The notes below the pieces were generated by a model. It worked only from the letters and a program-made list of their open reading frames with translations. It did not search any database and was not told where the DNA came from. A program made the position numbers and the translations under genes. A stretch of DNA of 64,000 bases, taken from positions 63,697,027 through 63,761,026 of the forward strand of contig CM056378.1 of the NCBI GenBank assembly GCA_029718625.1, read 5' to 3'. Source of the DNA: Synaphobranchus kaupii. Its lineage: Eukaryota; Chordata; Actinopteri; Anguilliformes; Synaphobranchidae. Shown here piece after piece: positions 47,257 to 59,700 of this stretch; the first letter of the stretch is position 1, and the number at the start of each line of letters is the position of its first letter.

Positions 47257-49272
47257 GGCCCTGAAACGGTCAGGATTGCAGCCACAGGAGGCCCTGACAC
47301 GGTCAGGATTGCAGCCACAGTCGGCCCTGAAACGGTCAGGATTGCAGCCACAGTCGGCCCTGACACAGTCAGGATTGCAGCCACAGTCGGCCCTGACAGG
47401 GTCAGGATTACAGTCACGTTCAGCCCTTACACAGTCAGGATTGCAGCCACGTTCAGCCCTGACACGGTCATGATTGCAGCCACGTTCAGCCCTGACACGG
47501 TCATGATTGCAGCAATGTTCAGCCCTGACATGGTCAGGATTACAGCCACAGTCAACACTGACACAGTCAGGATTACAGCCACAGTCAGCACTGTCACAGT
47601 CAGGATTACAGCCACAGTCAGCACCGACACGGTCAGGATTGCAGCCAGAGTCAGCCCTTACACGGTCAGGATTGCCGCCACAGTCAGCACCGACACGGTC
47701 AGGATTGCAGCCAGAGTCAGCCCTGACACGGTCAGGATTGCCGCCACAGTCAGCCCTGACACGGTCAGGATTGCAGTCATAGTCAGGCCTGACACGGTCA
47801 GGATTGCAGCCAGAGTCGGCCCAGAAAAGGTCAGGATTACAGCCACAGTCAACCCTGACAGTCAGGATTGCAGCCACGTTCAGCCCTGACACGGTCATGA
47901 TTGCAGCCACGTTCAGCCCTGACACAGTCATGATTGCAGCCACGTTCAGCCCTGACACAGTCAGGATTGCAGCCACAGTCAGCCCTGACACGGTCAGGAT
48001 GGCAGCCACAGTCAGCCCTGACACGGTCAGGATTGCAGCCACAGTCAGCACTGACGGCCAGTATTGCAGCCACATTCAACACTGACGGTCAGGATTACAG
48101 CCACTGTTAACACTGTCACGGTCAGGATTACAGCCACAGTCAGCACTGACACGGTCGGGATTGCAGCCAGAGTCGGCCCTGACATGGTCGGTATTGCAGC
48201 CACAGTCAGCACAGACACGGTCAGGATTACAGCCACAGTCAACCCTGACACAATCAGGATTGCAGACACAGTCAGCACAGACATGGTCAGGATTACAGCC
48301 ACAGTCAACCCTGACACAGGCATGATTGCAGCCACAGTCAGGATTGCAGCTACAGTCAGCCCTGACATGGTCAGGATTGCACCCACAGTCGGCCCTCACA
48401 AGGTCAGGATTACAGCCACAGTCAGCACTGACACAGTCAGGATTGCACCCACAGTCGGCCAGGACAAGGTCAGGATTACAGACACAGTCGGCTCTGACAC
48501 GGTCGGGATTGCAGCCAGTCGGCAGTGACACGTCGGGATTGCAGCCAGAGTCGGCAGTGACATGGTCGGAATTGCAGCCAGACTCGGCAGTGACAGTCAG
48601 GGTTACAGCCAGTCGGTAGTGACGGTCAGGTTTACAGCCAGAGTCGGCAGTGACGGTCAGGGTTACAGCCAGGGTCGGCAGTGACGGTCAGGGTTACAAC
48701 CAGAGTCGGCAGTGACGGTCGGGATTGCAGCCAGAGTCGGCCCTGACATGGTCGAGATTGCAGCCAGAGTCGGCAGTGACACGGTCGGGATTGCAGCCAG
48801 TGTCGGCAGTGACACGTCGGGATTGCAGCCAGAGTCGGCAGTGACATGGTCGGAATTGCAGCCAGACTCGGCAGTGACAGTCAGGGTTACAGCCAGTCGG
48901 TAGTGACGGTCAGGTTTACAGCCAGAGTCGGCAGTGACGGTCAGGGTTACATCCAGAGTCGGCAGTGACGGTCAGGATTACAGCCAGAGTCGGCAGTGAA
49001 TGTCAGGATTACAGCCAGAGTCGGCCGTGACGGTCAGTATTACCGCCACAGTTGGTCCTGACCCAGTCATGATTACAGCCACAGTAGGCCCTGACACAGT
49101 CAGGATTGCACCCACAGTCGGCCCTGACAAGGTCAGAATTACAGCCACAGTCAGCACTGACACAGTCTGGATTACAGCCACAGTCAGCCCTGACACGGTC
49201 ATGATTGCAGCCACAGTCAGCACTGACGGTCAGTATTGCAGCCACATTCAGCACTGATGGTCAGTATTACAG

Positions 49273-49313
49273 TATTACATTTTCAGGAAATTATTACATT
49301 ATCGGGTGCTACA
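49273..49313. repeat. LTIR-end island 2 in satellite 2
   Basis: The same 41 bases as 45412-45452, again followed by GGCCCTGAAACGGTCAGG. Confidence 0.9.
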
Positions 49314-52300
49314 GGCCCTGAAACGGTCAGGATTGCAGTCACAGTAGGCCCTGACACGGTCAGGATTGCAGCCACAGTCGGCCCTGAAACGGTCAGGATT
49401 GCAGCCACAGTCGGCTCTGACAGAGTCAGGATTGCAGCCACAGTCGGCCCTGACATGGTCAGGATTACAGTCACGTTCAGCGCTTACACAGTCAGGATTG
49501 CTGCCACGTTCAGCCCTGACACGGTCATGATTGCAGCCACGTTCAGCCCTGACACGGCCATGATTGCAGCCATGTTCAGCCCTGACATGGTCAGGATTAC
49601 AGCCACAGTCAACACTGACACAGTCAGGATTACAGCCACAGTCAGCACTGTCACAGTCAGGATTGCAGCCACAGTCAGCCCTTACACGGTCAGGATTGCA
49701 GCCAGAGTCAGCCCTTACACGGTCAGGATTGCCGCCACAGTCAGCACCGACACGGTCAGGATTGCAGCCAGAGTCAGCCCTGACACGGTCAGGATTGCCG
49801 CCTCAGTCAGCCCTGACACGGTCAGGATTGCAGCCATAGTCAGGCCTCACACGGTCAGGATTGCAGCCAGAGTCGGCCCAGAAAAGGTCAGGATTACAGC
49901 CACAGTCAACCCTGACACAGTCAGGACTGCAGCCACGTTCAGCCCTGACACGGTCATGATTGCAGCCACGTTCAGCCCTGACACAGTCATGATTGCAGCC
50001 ACGTTCAGCCCTGACACAGTCAGGATTGCAGCCACAGTCAGCCCTGACACGGTCAGGATGGCAGCCACAGTCAGCCCTGACACGGTCAGGATTGCAGCCA
50101 CAGTCAGCACTGATGGCCAGTATTGCAGCCACATTCAGCACTGACGGTCAGGATTACAGCCACTGTTAACAAGGTCACGGTCAGGATTACAGCCACAGTC
50201 AGCACTGACACGGTCGGGATTGCAGCCAGAGTCGGCCCTGACATGGTCAGGATTGCAGCCACAGTCAACCCTGACACAGTCAGGATTGCAGCCACAGTCA
50301 GCACAGACACGGTCAGGATTACAGCCACAGTCAACCCTGACACAGTCAGGATTGCAGCCACAGTCAGCACACACACGGTCAGGATTACAGCCACAGTCAA
50401 CCCTGACACAGTCATGATTGCAGCCACAGTCAGCACTGACACAGTCAGGATTGCACCCACAGTCGGCCCTGACAAGGTCAGGATTACAGACACAGTCAGC
50501 ACTGACACAGTCTGGATTACAGCCACAGTCAACCCTGACACAGTCAGGATTACAGCCACAGTCAGCACAGACACGGTCAGGATTGCAGCCACATTCAGCC
50601 CTGACACGGTCAGGATTGCAGCCACAGTCAGCCCTAACACGGTCAGGATTGCAGCCACAGTCAGCCCTGACACTGTCAGTATTACAGCCACAGTCAGCCC
50701 TGACACGGTCTGGATTGCAGCCACAGTCAACCATGATTCCAACCACAGTCAGCCCTGACACGGTCAGGATTGCAGCCACAGTCAGCCCTGACACAGTCAT
50801 GATTACAGCCACAGTCGGCCCTGACACGGTCAGGATTGCAGCCACAGTCGGCCCTGACACGGTCAGCATTGCAGCCACAGTCGGCCCTGACACGGTCATG
50901 ATTGCAGCCACAGTCAGCCCTGACACGGTCAGGATTGCAGCCACAGTCAGCACTGATGGTCAGTATTGCAGCCACAGTCGGCCCTGACACGGTCAGTATT
51001 ACAGCCACCTTCAGCACTGACGGTCAGGATTACAGCCACTGTTAACACTGTCACGGTCAGGATTACAGTCCTTCAGCACTGACACAATCGGGATTCAAGC
51101 CAGAGTCAGCACTGACATGGTTGGGATTGCAGCCAGAGTCGGCCCTGACACGGTCGGGATTGCAGCCAGAGACGGCAGTGACACGGTCGGGATTGCAGCC
51201 AGAGTCGGCCCTTACACAGTCAAGATTGCAGCCAGAGTTGGCAGTGACACGGTCGGGATTGCAGCCAGAGTCGGCAGTGACACGGTCGGGATTGCAGCCA
51301 GAGTCGGCAGGGACACGGTCGGGATTGCAGCCAGAGTCGGCATTGACACGTTCGGGATTGCAGCCAGAGTCTGCAGTGACACGGTCGGGATTGCAGCCAG
51401 AGTCGGTAGTGACACGGTCGGGATTGCAGCCAGAGTCGACAGTGACGGTCGGGATTACAGCCAGAGTCGGTAGTGACAGTCGGGATTACAGCCAGAGTCG
51501 GCAGTGACGGTCAGGGTTACAGCCAGAGTCGGCAGTGACGGTCCGGGTTACAGCCAAAGTCGGCAGTGACGGTCAGGGTTACAGCCAGAGTCGGCAGTGA
51601 CGGTCGGGATTACAGCCAGAGTCGGCAGTGACGGTCGGGATTACAGCCACAGTCAGCAGGGATAGTCAGAATTACAGCCGCAGTCAGCAATTACAGTCAG
51701 GATTACCACCACAGTCAGTCCTGACCCAGTCAGGATTGCAGCCACAGTCAGCCCTGCCATGGTCAGGATTACAGCCACAGTCAACACTGACACAGTCAGG
51801 ATTATTACAGCCACAGTCAGCACAGACACGGTCAGGATTGCAGCCACATTCAGCCCTGACACGGTCAGGAGTCCAGTCACAGTCAGCACTGACAGTCAGG
51901 ATTACAGCCACAGTCAACCCTGACACAGTCATGATTACAGCCACAGTCGGCCCTGACACGGTCAGGATTGCAGCCACAGTCGGCCCTGACACGGTCAGCA
52001 TTGCAGCCACAGTCGGCCCTGACACGGTCATGATTGCAGCCACAGTCAGCCCTTACACGGTCAGGATTGCCGCCACAGTCAGCACCGACACGGTCAGGAT
52101 TGCAGCCAGAGTCAGCCCTGACACGGTCAGGATTGCCGCCACAGTCAGCCCTGACACGGTCAGGATTGCAGTCATAGTCAGGCCTGACACGGTCAGGATT
52201 GCAGCCAGAGTCGGCCCAGAAAAGGTCAGGATTACAGCCACAGTCAACCCTGACAGTCAGGATTGCAGCCACGTTCAGCCCTGACACGGTCATGATTGCA

Positions 52301-53667
52301 GCCACGTTCAGCCCTGACACAGTCATGATTGCAGCCACGTTCAGCCCTGACACAGTCAGGATTGCAGCCACAGTCAGCCCTGACACGGTCAGGATGGCAG
52401 CCACAGTCAGCCCTGACACGGTCAGGATTGCAGCCACAGTCAGCACTGACGGCCAGTATTGCAGCCACATTCAACACTGACGGTCAGGATTACAGCCACT
52501 GTTAACACTGTCACGGTCAGGATTACAGCCACAGTCAGCACTGACACGGTCGGGATTGCAGCCAGAGTCGGCCCTGACATGGTCGGTATTGCAGCCACAG
52601 TCAGCACAGACACGGTCAGGATTACAGCCACAGTCAACCCTGACACAATCAGGATTGCAGACACAGTCAGCACAGACATGGTCAGGATTACAGCCACAGT
52701 CAACCCTGACACAGGCATGATTGCAGCCACAGTCAGGATTGCAGCTACAGTCAGCCCTGACATGGTCAGGATTGCACCCACAGTCGGCCCTCACAAGGTC
52801 AGGATTACAGCCACAGTCAGCACTGACACAGTCAGGATTGCACCCACAGTCGGCCAGGACAAGGTCAGGATTACAGACACAGTCGGCTCTGACACGGTCG
52901 GGATTGCAGCCAGTCGGCAGTGACACGTCGGGATTGCAGCCAGAGTCGGCAGTGACATGGTCGGAATTGCAGCCAGACTCGGCAGTGACAGTCAGGGTTA
53001 CAGCCAGTCGGTAGTGACGGTCAGGTTTACAGCCAGAGTCGGCAGTGACGGTCAGGGTTACAGCCAGGGTCGGCAGTGACGGTCGGGGTTACAACCAGAG
53101 TCGGCAGTGACGGTCGGGATTGCAGCCAGAGTCGGCCCTGACATGGTCGAGATTGCAGCCAGAGTCGGCAGTGACACGGTCGGGATTGCAGCCAGTGTCG
53201 GCAGTGACACGTCGGGATTGCAGCCAGAGTCGGCAGTGACATGGTCGGAATTGCAGCCAGACTCGGCAGTGACAGTCAGGGTTACAGCCAGTCGGTAGTG
53301 ACGGTCAGGTTTACAGCCAGAGTCGGCAGTGACGGTCAGGGTTACATCCAGAGTCGGCAGTGACGGTCAGGATTACAGCCAGAGTCGGCAGTGAATGTCA
53401 GGATTACAGCCAGAGTCGGCCGTGACGGTCAGTATTACCGCCACAGTTGGTCCTGACCCAGTCATGATTACAGCCACAGTAGGCCCTGACACAGTCAGGA
53501 TTGCACCCACAGTCGGCCCTGACAAGGTCAGGATTACAGCCACAGTCAGCACTGACACAGTCTGGATTACAGCCACAGTCAGCCCTGACACGGTCATGAT
53601 TGCAGCCACAGTCAGCACTGACGGTCAGTATTGCAGCCACATTCAGCACTGATGGTCAGTATTACAG

Positions 53668-53708
53668 TATTACATTTTCAGGAAATTATTACATTATCGG
53701 GTGCTACA
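53668..53708. repeat. LTIR-end island 3 in satellite 2
   Basis: The same 41 bases, 4395 after island 2, as part of the large duplication. Confidence 0.9.
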
Positions 53709-56700
53709 GGCCCTGAAACGGTCAGGATTGCAGTCACAGTAGGCCCTGACACGGTCAGGATTGCAGCCACAGTCGGCCCTGAAACGGTCAGGATTGCAGC
53801 CACAGTCGGCTCTGACAGAGTCAGGATTGCAGCCACAGTCGGCCCTGACATGGTCAGGATTACAGTCACGTTCAGCGCTTACACAGTCAGGATTGCTGCC
53901 ACGTTCAGCCCTGACACGGTCATGATTGCAGCCACGTTCAGCCCTGACACGGCCATGATTGCAGCCATGTTCAGCCCTGACATGGTCAGGATTACAGCCA
54001 CAGTCAACACTGACACAGTCAGGATTACAGCCACAGTCAGCACTGTCACAGTCAGGATTGCAGCCACAGTCAGCCCTTACACGGTCAGGATTGCAGCCAG
54101 AGTCAGCCCTTACACGGTCAGGATTGCCGCCACAGTCAGCACCGACACGGTCAGGATTGCAGCCAGAGTCAGCCCTGACACGGTCAGGATTGCCGCCTCA
54201 GTCAGCCCTGACACGGTCAGGATTGCAGCCATAGTCAGGCCTCACACGGTCAGGATTGCAGCCAGAGTCGGCCCAGAAAAGGTCAGGATTACAGCCACAG
54301 TCAACCCTGACACAGTCAGGACTGCAGCCACGTTCAGCCCTGACACGGTCATGATTGCAGCCACGTTCAGCCCTGACACAGTCATGATTGCAGCCACGTT
54401 CAGCCCTGACACAGTCAGGATTGCAGCCACAGTCAGCCCTGACACGGTCAGGATGGCAGCCACAGTCAGCCCTGACACGGTCAGGATTGCAGCCACAGTC
54501 AGCACTGATGGCCAGTATTGCAGCCACATTCAGCACTGACGGTCAGGATTACAGCCACTGTTAACACTGTCACAGTCAGGATTACAGCCACAGTCAGCAC
54601 TGACACGGTCGGGATTGCAGCCAGAGTCGGCCCTGACACGGTCAGGATTACAGCCACAGTCAACCCTGACACAGTCAGGATTGCAGCCACAGTCAGCACA
54701 GACACGGTCAGGATTACAGCCACAGTCAACCCTGACACAGTCAGGATTGCAGCCACAGTCAGCACACACACGGTCAGGATTACAGCCACAGTCAACCCTG
54801 ACACAGTCATGATTGCAGCCACAGTCAGCACTGACACAGTCAGGATTGCACCCACAGTCGGCCCTGACAAGGTCAGGATTACAGACACAGTCAGCACTGA
54901 CACAGTCTGGATTACAGCCACAGTCAACCCTGACACAGTCAGGATTACAGCCACAGTCAGCACAGACACGGTCAGGATTGCAGCCACATTCAGCCCTGAC
55001 ACGGTCAGGATTGCAGCCACAGTCAGCCCTAACACGGTCAGGATTGCAGCCACAGTCAGCCCTGACACTGTCAGTATTACAGCCACAGTCAGCCCTGACA
55101 CGGTCTGGATTGCAGCCACAGTCAACCATGATTCCAACCACAGTCAGCCCTGACACGGTCAGGATTGCAGCCACAGTCAGCCCTGACACAGTCATGATTA
55201 CAGCCACAGTCGGCCCTGACACGGTCAGGATTGCAGCCACAGTCGGCCCTGACACGGTCAGCATTGCAGCCACAGTCGGCCCTGACACGGTCATGATTGC
55301 AGCCACAGTCAGCCCTGACACGGTCAGGATTGCAGCCACAGTCAGCACTGATGGTCAGTATTGCAGCCACAGTCGGCCCTGACACGGTCAGTATTACAGC
55401 CACCTTCAGCACTGACGGTCAGGATTACAGCCACTGTTAACACTGTCACGGTCAGGATTACAGTCCTTCAGCACTGACACAATCGGGATTCAAGCCAGAG
55501 TCAGCACTGACATGGTTGGGATTGCAGCCAGAGTCGGCCCTGACACGGTCGGGATTGCAGCCAGAGACGGCAGTGACACGGTCGGGATTGCAGCCAGAGT
55601 CGGCCCTTACACAGTCAGGATTGCAGCCAGAGTTGGCAGTGACACGGTCGGGATTGCAGCCAGAGTCGGCAGTGACACGGTCGGGATTGCAGCCAGAGTC
55701 GGCAGGGACACGGTCGGGATTGCAGCCAGAGTCGGCATTGACACGTTCGGGATTGCAGCCAGAATCTGCAGTGACACGGTCGGGATTGCAGCCAGAGTCG
55801 GTAGTGACACGGTCGGGATTGCAGCCAGAGTCGACAGTGACGGTCGGGATTACAGCCAGAGTCGGTAGTGACAGTCGGGATTACAGCCAGAGTCGGCAGT
55901 GACGGTCAGGGTTACAGCCAGAGTCGGCAGTGACGGTCCGGGTTACAGCCAAAGTCGGCAGTGACGGTCAGGGTTACAGCCAGAGTCGGCAGTGACGGTC
56001 GGGATTACAGCCAGAGTCGGCAGTGACGGTCGGGATTACAGCCACAGTCAGCAGGGATAGTCAGAATTACAGCCGCAGTCAGCAATTACAGTCAGGATTA
56101 CCACCACAGTCAGTCCTGACCCAGTCAGGATTGCAGCCACAGTCAGCCCTGCCATGGTCAGGATTACAGCCACAGTCAACACTGACACAGTCAGGATTAT
56201 TACAGCCACAGTCAGCACAGACACGGTCAGGATTGCAGCCACATTCAGCCCTGACACGGTCAGGAGTCCAGTCACAGTCAGCACTGACAGTCAGGATTAC
56301 AGCCACAGTCAACCCTGACACAGTCATGATTACAGCCACAGTCGGCCCTGACACGGTCAGGATTGCAGCCACAGTCGGCCCTGACACGGTCAGCATTGCA
56401 GCCACAGTCGGCCCTGACACGGTCATGATTGCAGCCACAGTCAGCCCTGACACGGTCAGGATTGCAGCCACAGTCAGCACTGATGGTCAGTATTGCAGCC
56501 ACAGTCGGCCCTGACACGGTCAGTATTACAGCCACCTTCAGCACTGACGGTCAGGATTACAGCCACTGTTAACACTGTCACGGTCAGGATTACAGTCCTT
56601 CAGCACTGACACAATCGGGATTCAAGCCAGAGTCAGCACTGACATGGTTGGGATTGCAGCCAGAGTCGGCCCTGACACGGTCGGGATTGCAGCCAGAGAC

Positions 56701-59700
56701 GGCAGTGACACGGTCGGGATTGCAGCCAGAGTCGGCCCTTACACAGTCAGGATTGCAGCCAGAGTTGGCAGTGACACGGTCGGGATTGCAGCCAGAGTCG
56801 GCAGTGACACGGTCGGGATTGCAGCCAGAGTCGGCAGGGACACGGTCGGGATTGCAGCCAGAGTCGCCATTGACACGTTCGGGATTGCAGCCAGAGTCTG
56901 CAGTGACACAGTCGGGATTGCAGCCAGAGTCGGTAGTGACACGGTCGGGATTGCAACCAGAGTCGACAGTGACGGTCGGGATTACAGCCAGAGTCGGTAG
57001 TGACAGTCGGGATTACAGCCAGAGTCGGCAGTGACGGTCAGGGTTACAGCCAGAGTCGGCAGTGACGGTCCGGGTTACAGCCAAAGTCGGCAGTGACGGT
57101 CAGGGTTACAGCCAGAGTCGGCAGTGACGGTCGGGATTACAGCCACAGTCAGCAGGGATAGTCAGAATTACAGCCGCAGTCAGCAATTACAGTCAGGATT
57201 ACCACCACAGTCAGTCCTGACCCAGTCAGGATTGCAGCCACAGTCAGCCCTGCCATGGTCAGGATTACAGCCACAGTCAACACTGACACAGTCAGGATTT
57301 CAGCCACAGTCAGCACAGACACAGTCAGGATTACAGCCACAGTCAGCACTGACACAGTCAGGATTACAGCCACAGTCAGTACAGACACGGTCAGGATTGC
57401 AGCCAGATTCACTCTGACAAGGTCAGGAGTACAGTCACAGTCAGCACAGACACAGTCAGGATTACAGCCACAGTCAGCACTGACACAGTCAGGATTACAG
57501 CCACAGTCAGCACAGACACGGTCAGGATTGCAGCCACATTCAGCCCTGACACGGTCAGGAGTCCAGTCACAGTCAGCACTGACAGTCAGGATTACAGCCA
57601 CAGTCAACCCTGACACAGTCATGATTACAGCCACAGTCGGCCCTGACACGGTCAGGATTGCAGCCACAGTCGGCCCTGACACGGTCAGCATTGCAGCCAC
57701 AGTCGGCCCTGACACGGTCATGATTGCAGCCACAGTCAGCCCTGACACGGTCAGGATTGCAGCCACAGTCAGCACTGATGGTCAGTATTGCAGCCACAGT
57801 CGGCCCTGACACGGTCAGTATTACAGCCACCTTCAGCACTGACGGTCAGGATTACAGCCACTGTTAACACTGTCACGGTCAGGATTACAGTCCTTCAGCA
57901 CTGACACAATCGGGATTCAAGCCAGAGTCAGCACTGACATGGTTGGGATTGCAGCCAGAGTCGGCCCTGACACGGTCGGGATTGCAGCCAGAGACGGCAG
58001 TGACACGGTCGGGATTGCAGCCAGAGTCGGCCCTTACACAGTCAGGATTGCAGCCAGAGTTGGCAGTGACACGGTCGGGATTGCAGCCAGAGTCGGCAGT
58101 GACACGGTCGGGATTGCAGCCAGAGTCGGCAGGGACACGGTCGGGATTGCAGCCAGAGTCGGCATTGACACGTTCGGGATTGCAGCCAGAGTCTGCAGTG
58201 ACACAGTCGGGATTGCAGCCAGAGTCGGTAGTGACACGGTCGGGATTGCAGCCAGAGTCGACAGTGACGGTCGGGATTACAGCCAGAGTCGACAGTGACG
58301 GTCGGGATTACAGCCAGAGTCGGTAGTGACAGTCGGGATTACAGCCACAGTCAGCACTGATGGCCAGTATTGCAGCCACATTCAGCACTGACGGTCAGGA
58401 TTACAGCCACTGTTAACACTGTCACGGTCAGGATTACAGCCACTGTCAGCACTGACACGGTCGGGATTGCAGCCAGAGTCGGCCCTGACACGGTCAGGAT
58501 TACAGCCACAGTCAACCCTGACACAGTCAGGATTGCAGCCACAGTCAGCACAGACACGGTCAGGATTACAGCCACAGTCAACCCTGACACAGTCAGGATT
58601 GCAGCCACAGTCAGCACACACACGGTCAGGATTACAGCCACAGTCAACCCTGACACAGTCATGATTGCAGCCACAGTCAGCACTGACACAGTCAGGATTG
58701 CACCCACAGTCGGCCCTGACAAGGTCAGGATTACAGACACAGTCAGCACTGACACAGTCTGGATTACAGCCACAGTCAACCCTGACACAGTCAGGATTAC
58801 AGCCACAGTCAGCACAGACACGGTCAGGATTGCAGCCACATTCAGCCCTGACACGGTCAGGATTGCAGCCACAGTCAGCCCTAACACGGTCAGGATTGCA
58901 GCCACAGTCAGCCCTGACACTGTCAGTATTACAGCCACAGTCAGCCCTGACACGGTCTGGATTGCAGCCACAGTCAACCATGATTCCAACCACAGTCAGC
59001 CCTGACACGGTCAGGATTGCAGCCACAGTCAGCCCTGACACAGTCATGATTACAGCCACAGTCGGCCCTGACACGGTCAGGATTGCAGCCACAGTCGGCC
59101 CTGACACGGTCAGCATTGCAGCCACAGTCGGCCCTGACACGGTCATGATTGCAGCCACAGTCAGCCCTGACACGGTCAGGATTGCAGCCACAGTCAGCAC
59201 TGATGGTCAGTATTGCAGCCACAGTCGGCCCTGACACGGTCAGTATTACAGCCACCTTCAGCACTGACGGTCAGGATTACAGCCACTGTTAACACTGTCA
59301 CGGTCAGGATTACAGTCCTTCAGCACTGACACAATCGGGATTCAAGCCAGAGTCAGCACTGACATGGTTGGGATTGCAGCCAGAGTCGGCCCTGACACGG
59401 TCGGGATTGCAGCCAGAGACGGCAGTGACACGGTCGGGATTGCAGCCAGAGTCGGCCCTTACACAGTCAGGATTGCAGCCAGAGTTGGCAGTGACACGGT
59501 CGGGATTGCAGCCAGAGTCGGCAGTGACACGGTCGGGATTGCAGCCAGAGTCGGCAGGGACACGGTCGGGATTGCAGCCAGAGTCGGCATTGACACGTTC
59601 GGGATTGCAGCCAGAGTCTGCAGTGACACGGTCGGGATTGCAGCCAGAGTCGGCATTGACACGGTCGGGATTGCAGCCAGCGTCTGCAGTGACACGGTCG

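Larger units (their letters stand above)
47650..56440. repeat. Tandem 4395 bp higher-order duplication in satellite 2
   Basis: Features recur at a constant offset of 4395: 48064/52459, 49273/53668, 49236/53631, 50123/54518 and 51117/55512. The two copies are nearly identical by eye. The exact join is near 52045. It is followed by further partial repeats of the 51117-type block at 55512, 56644, 57939, 59364 and 61239 (offsets 1132, 1295, 1425, 1875). Confidence 0.85.
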
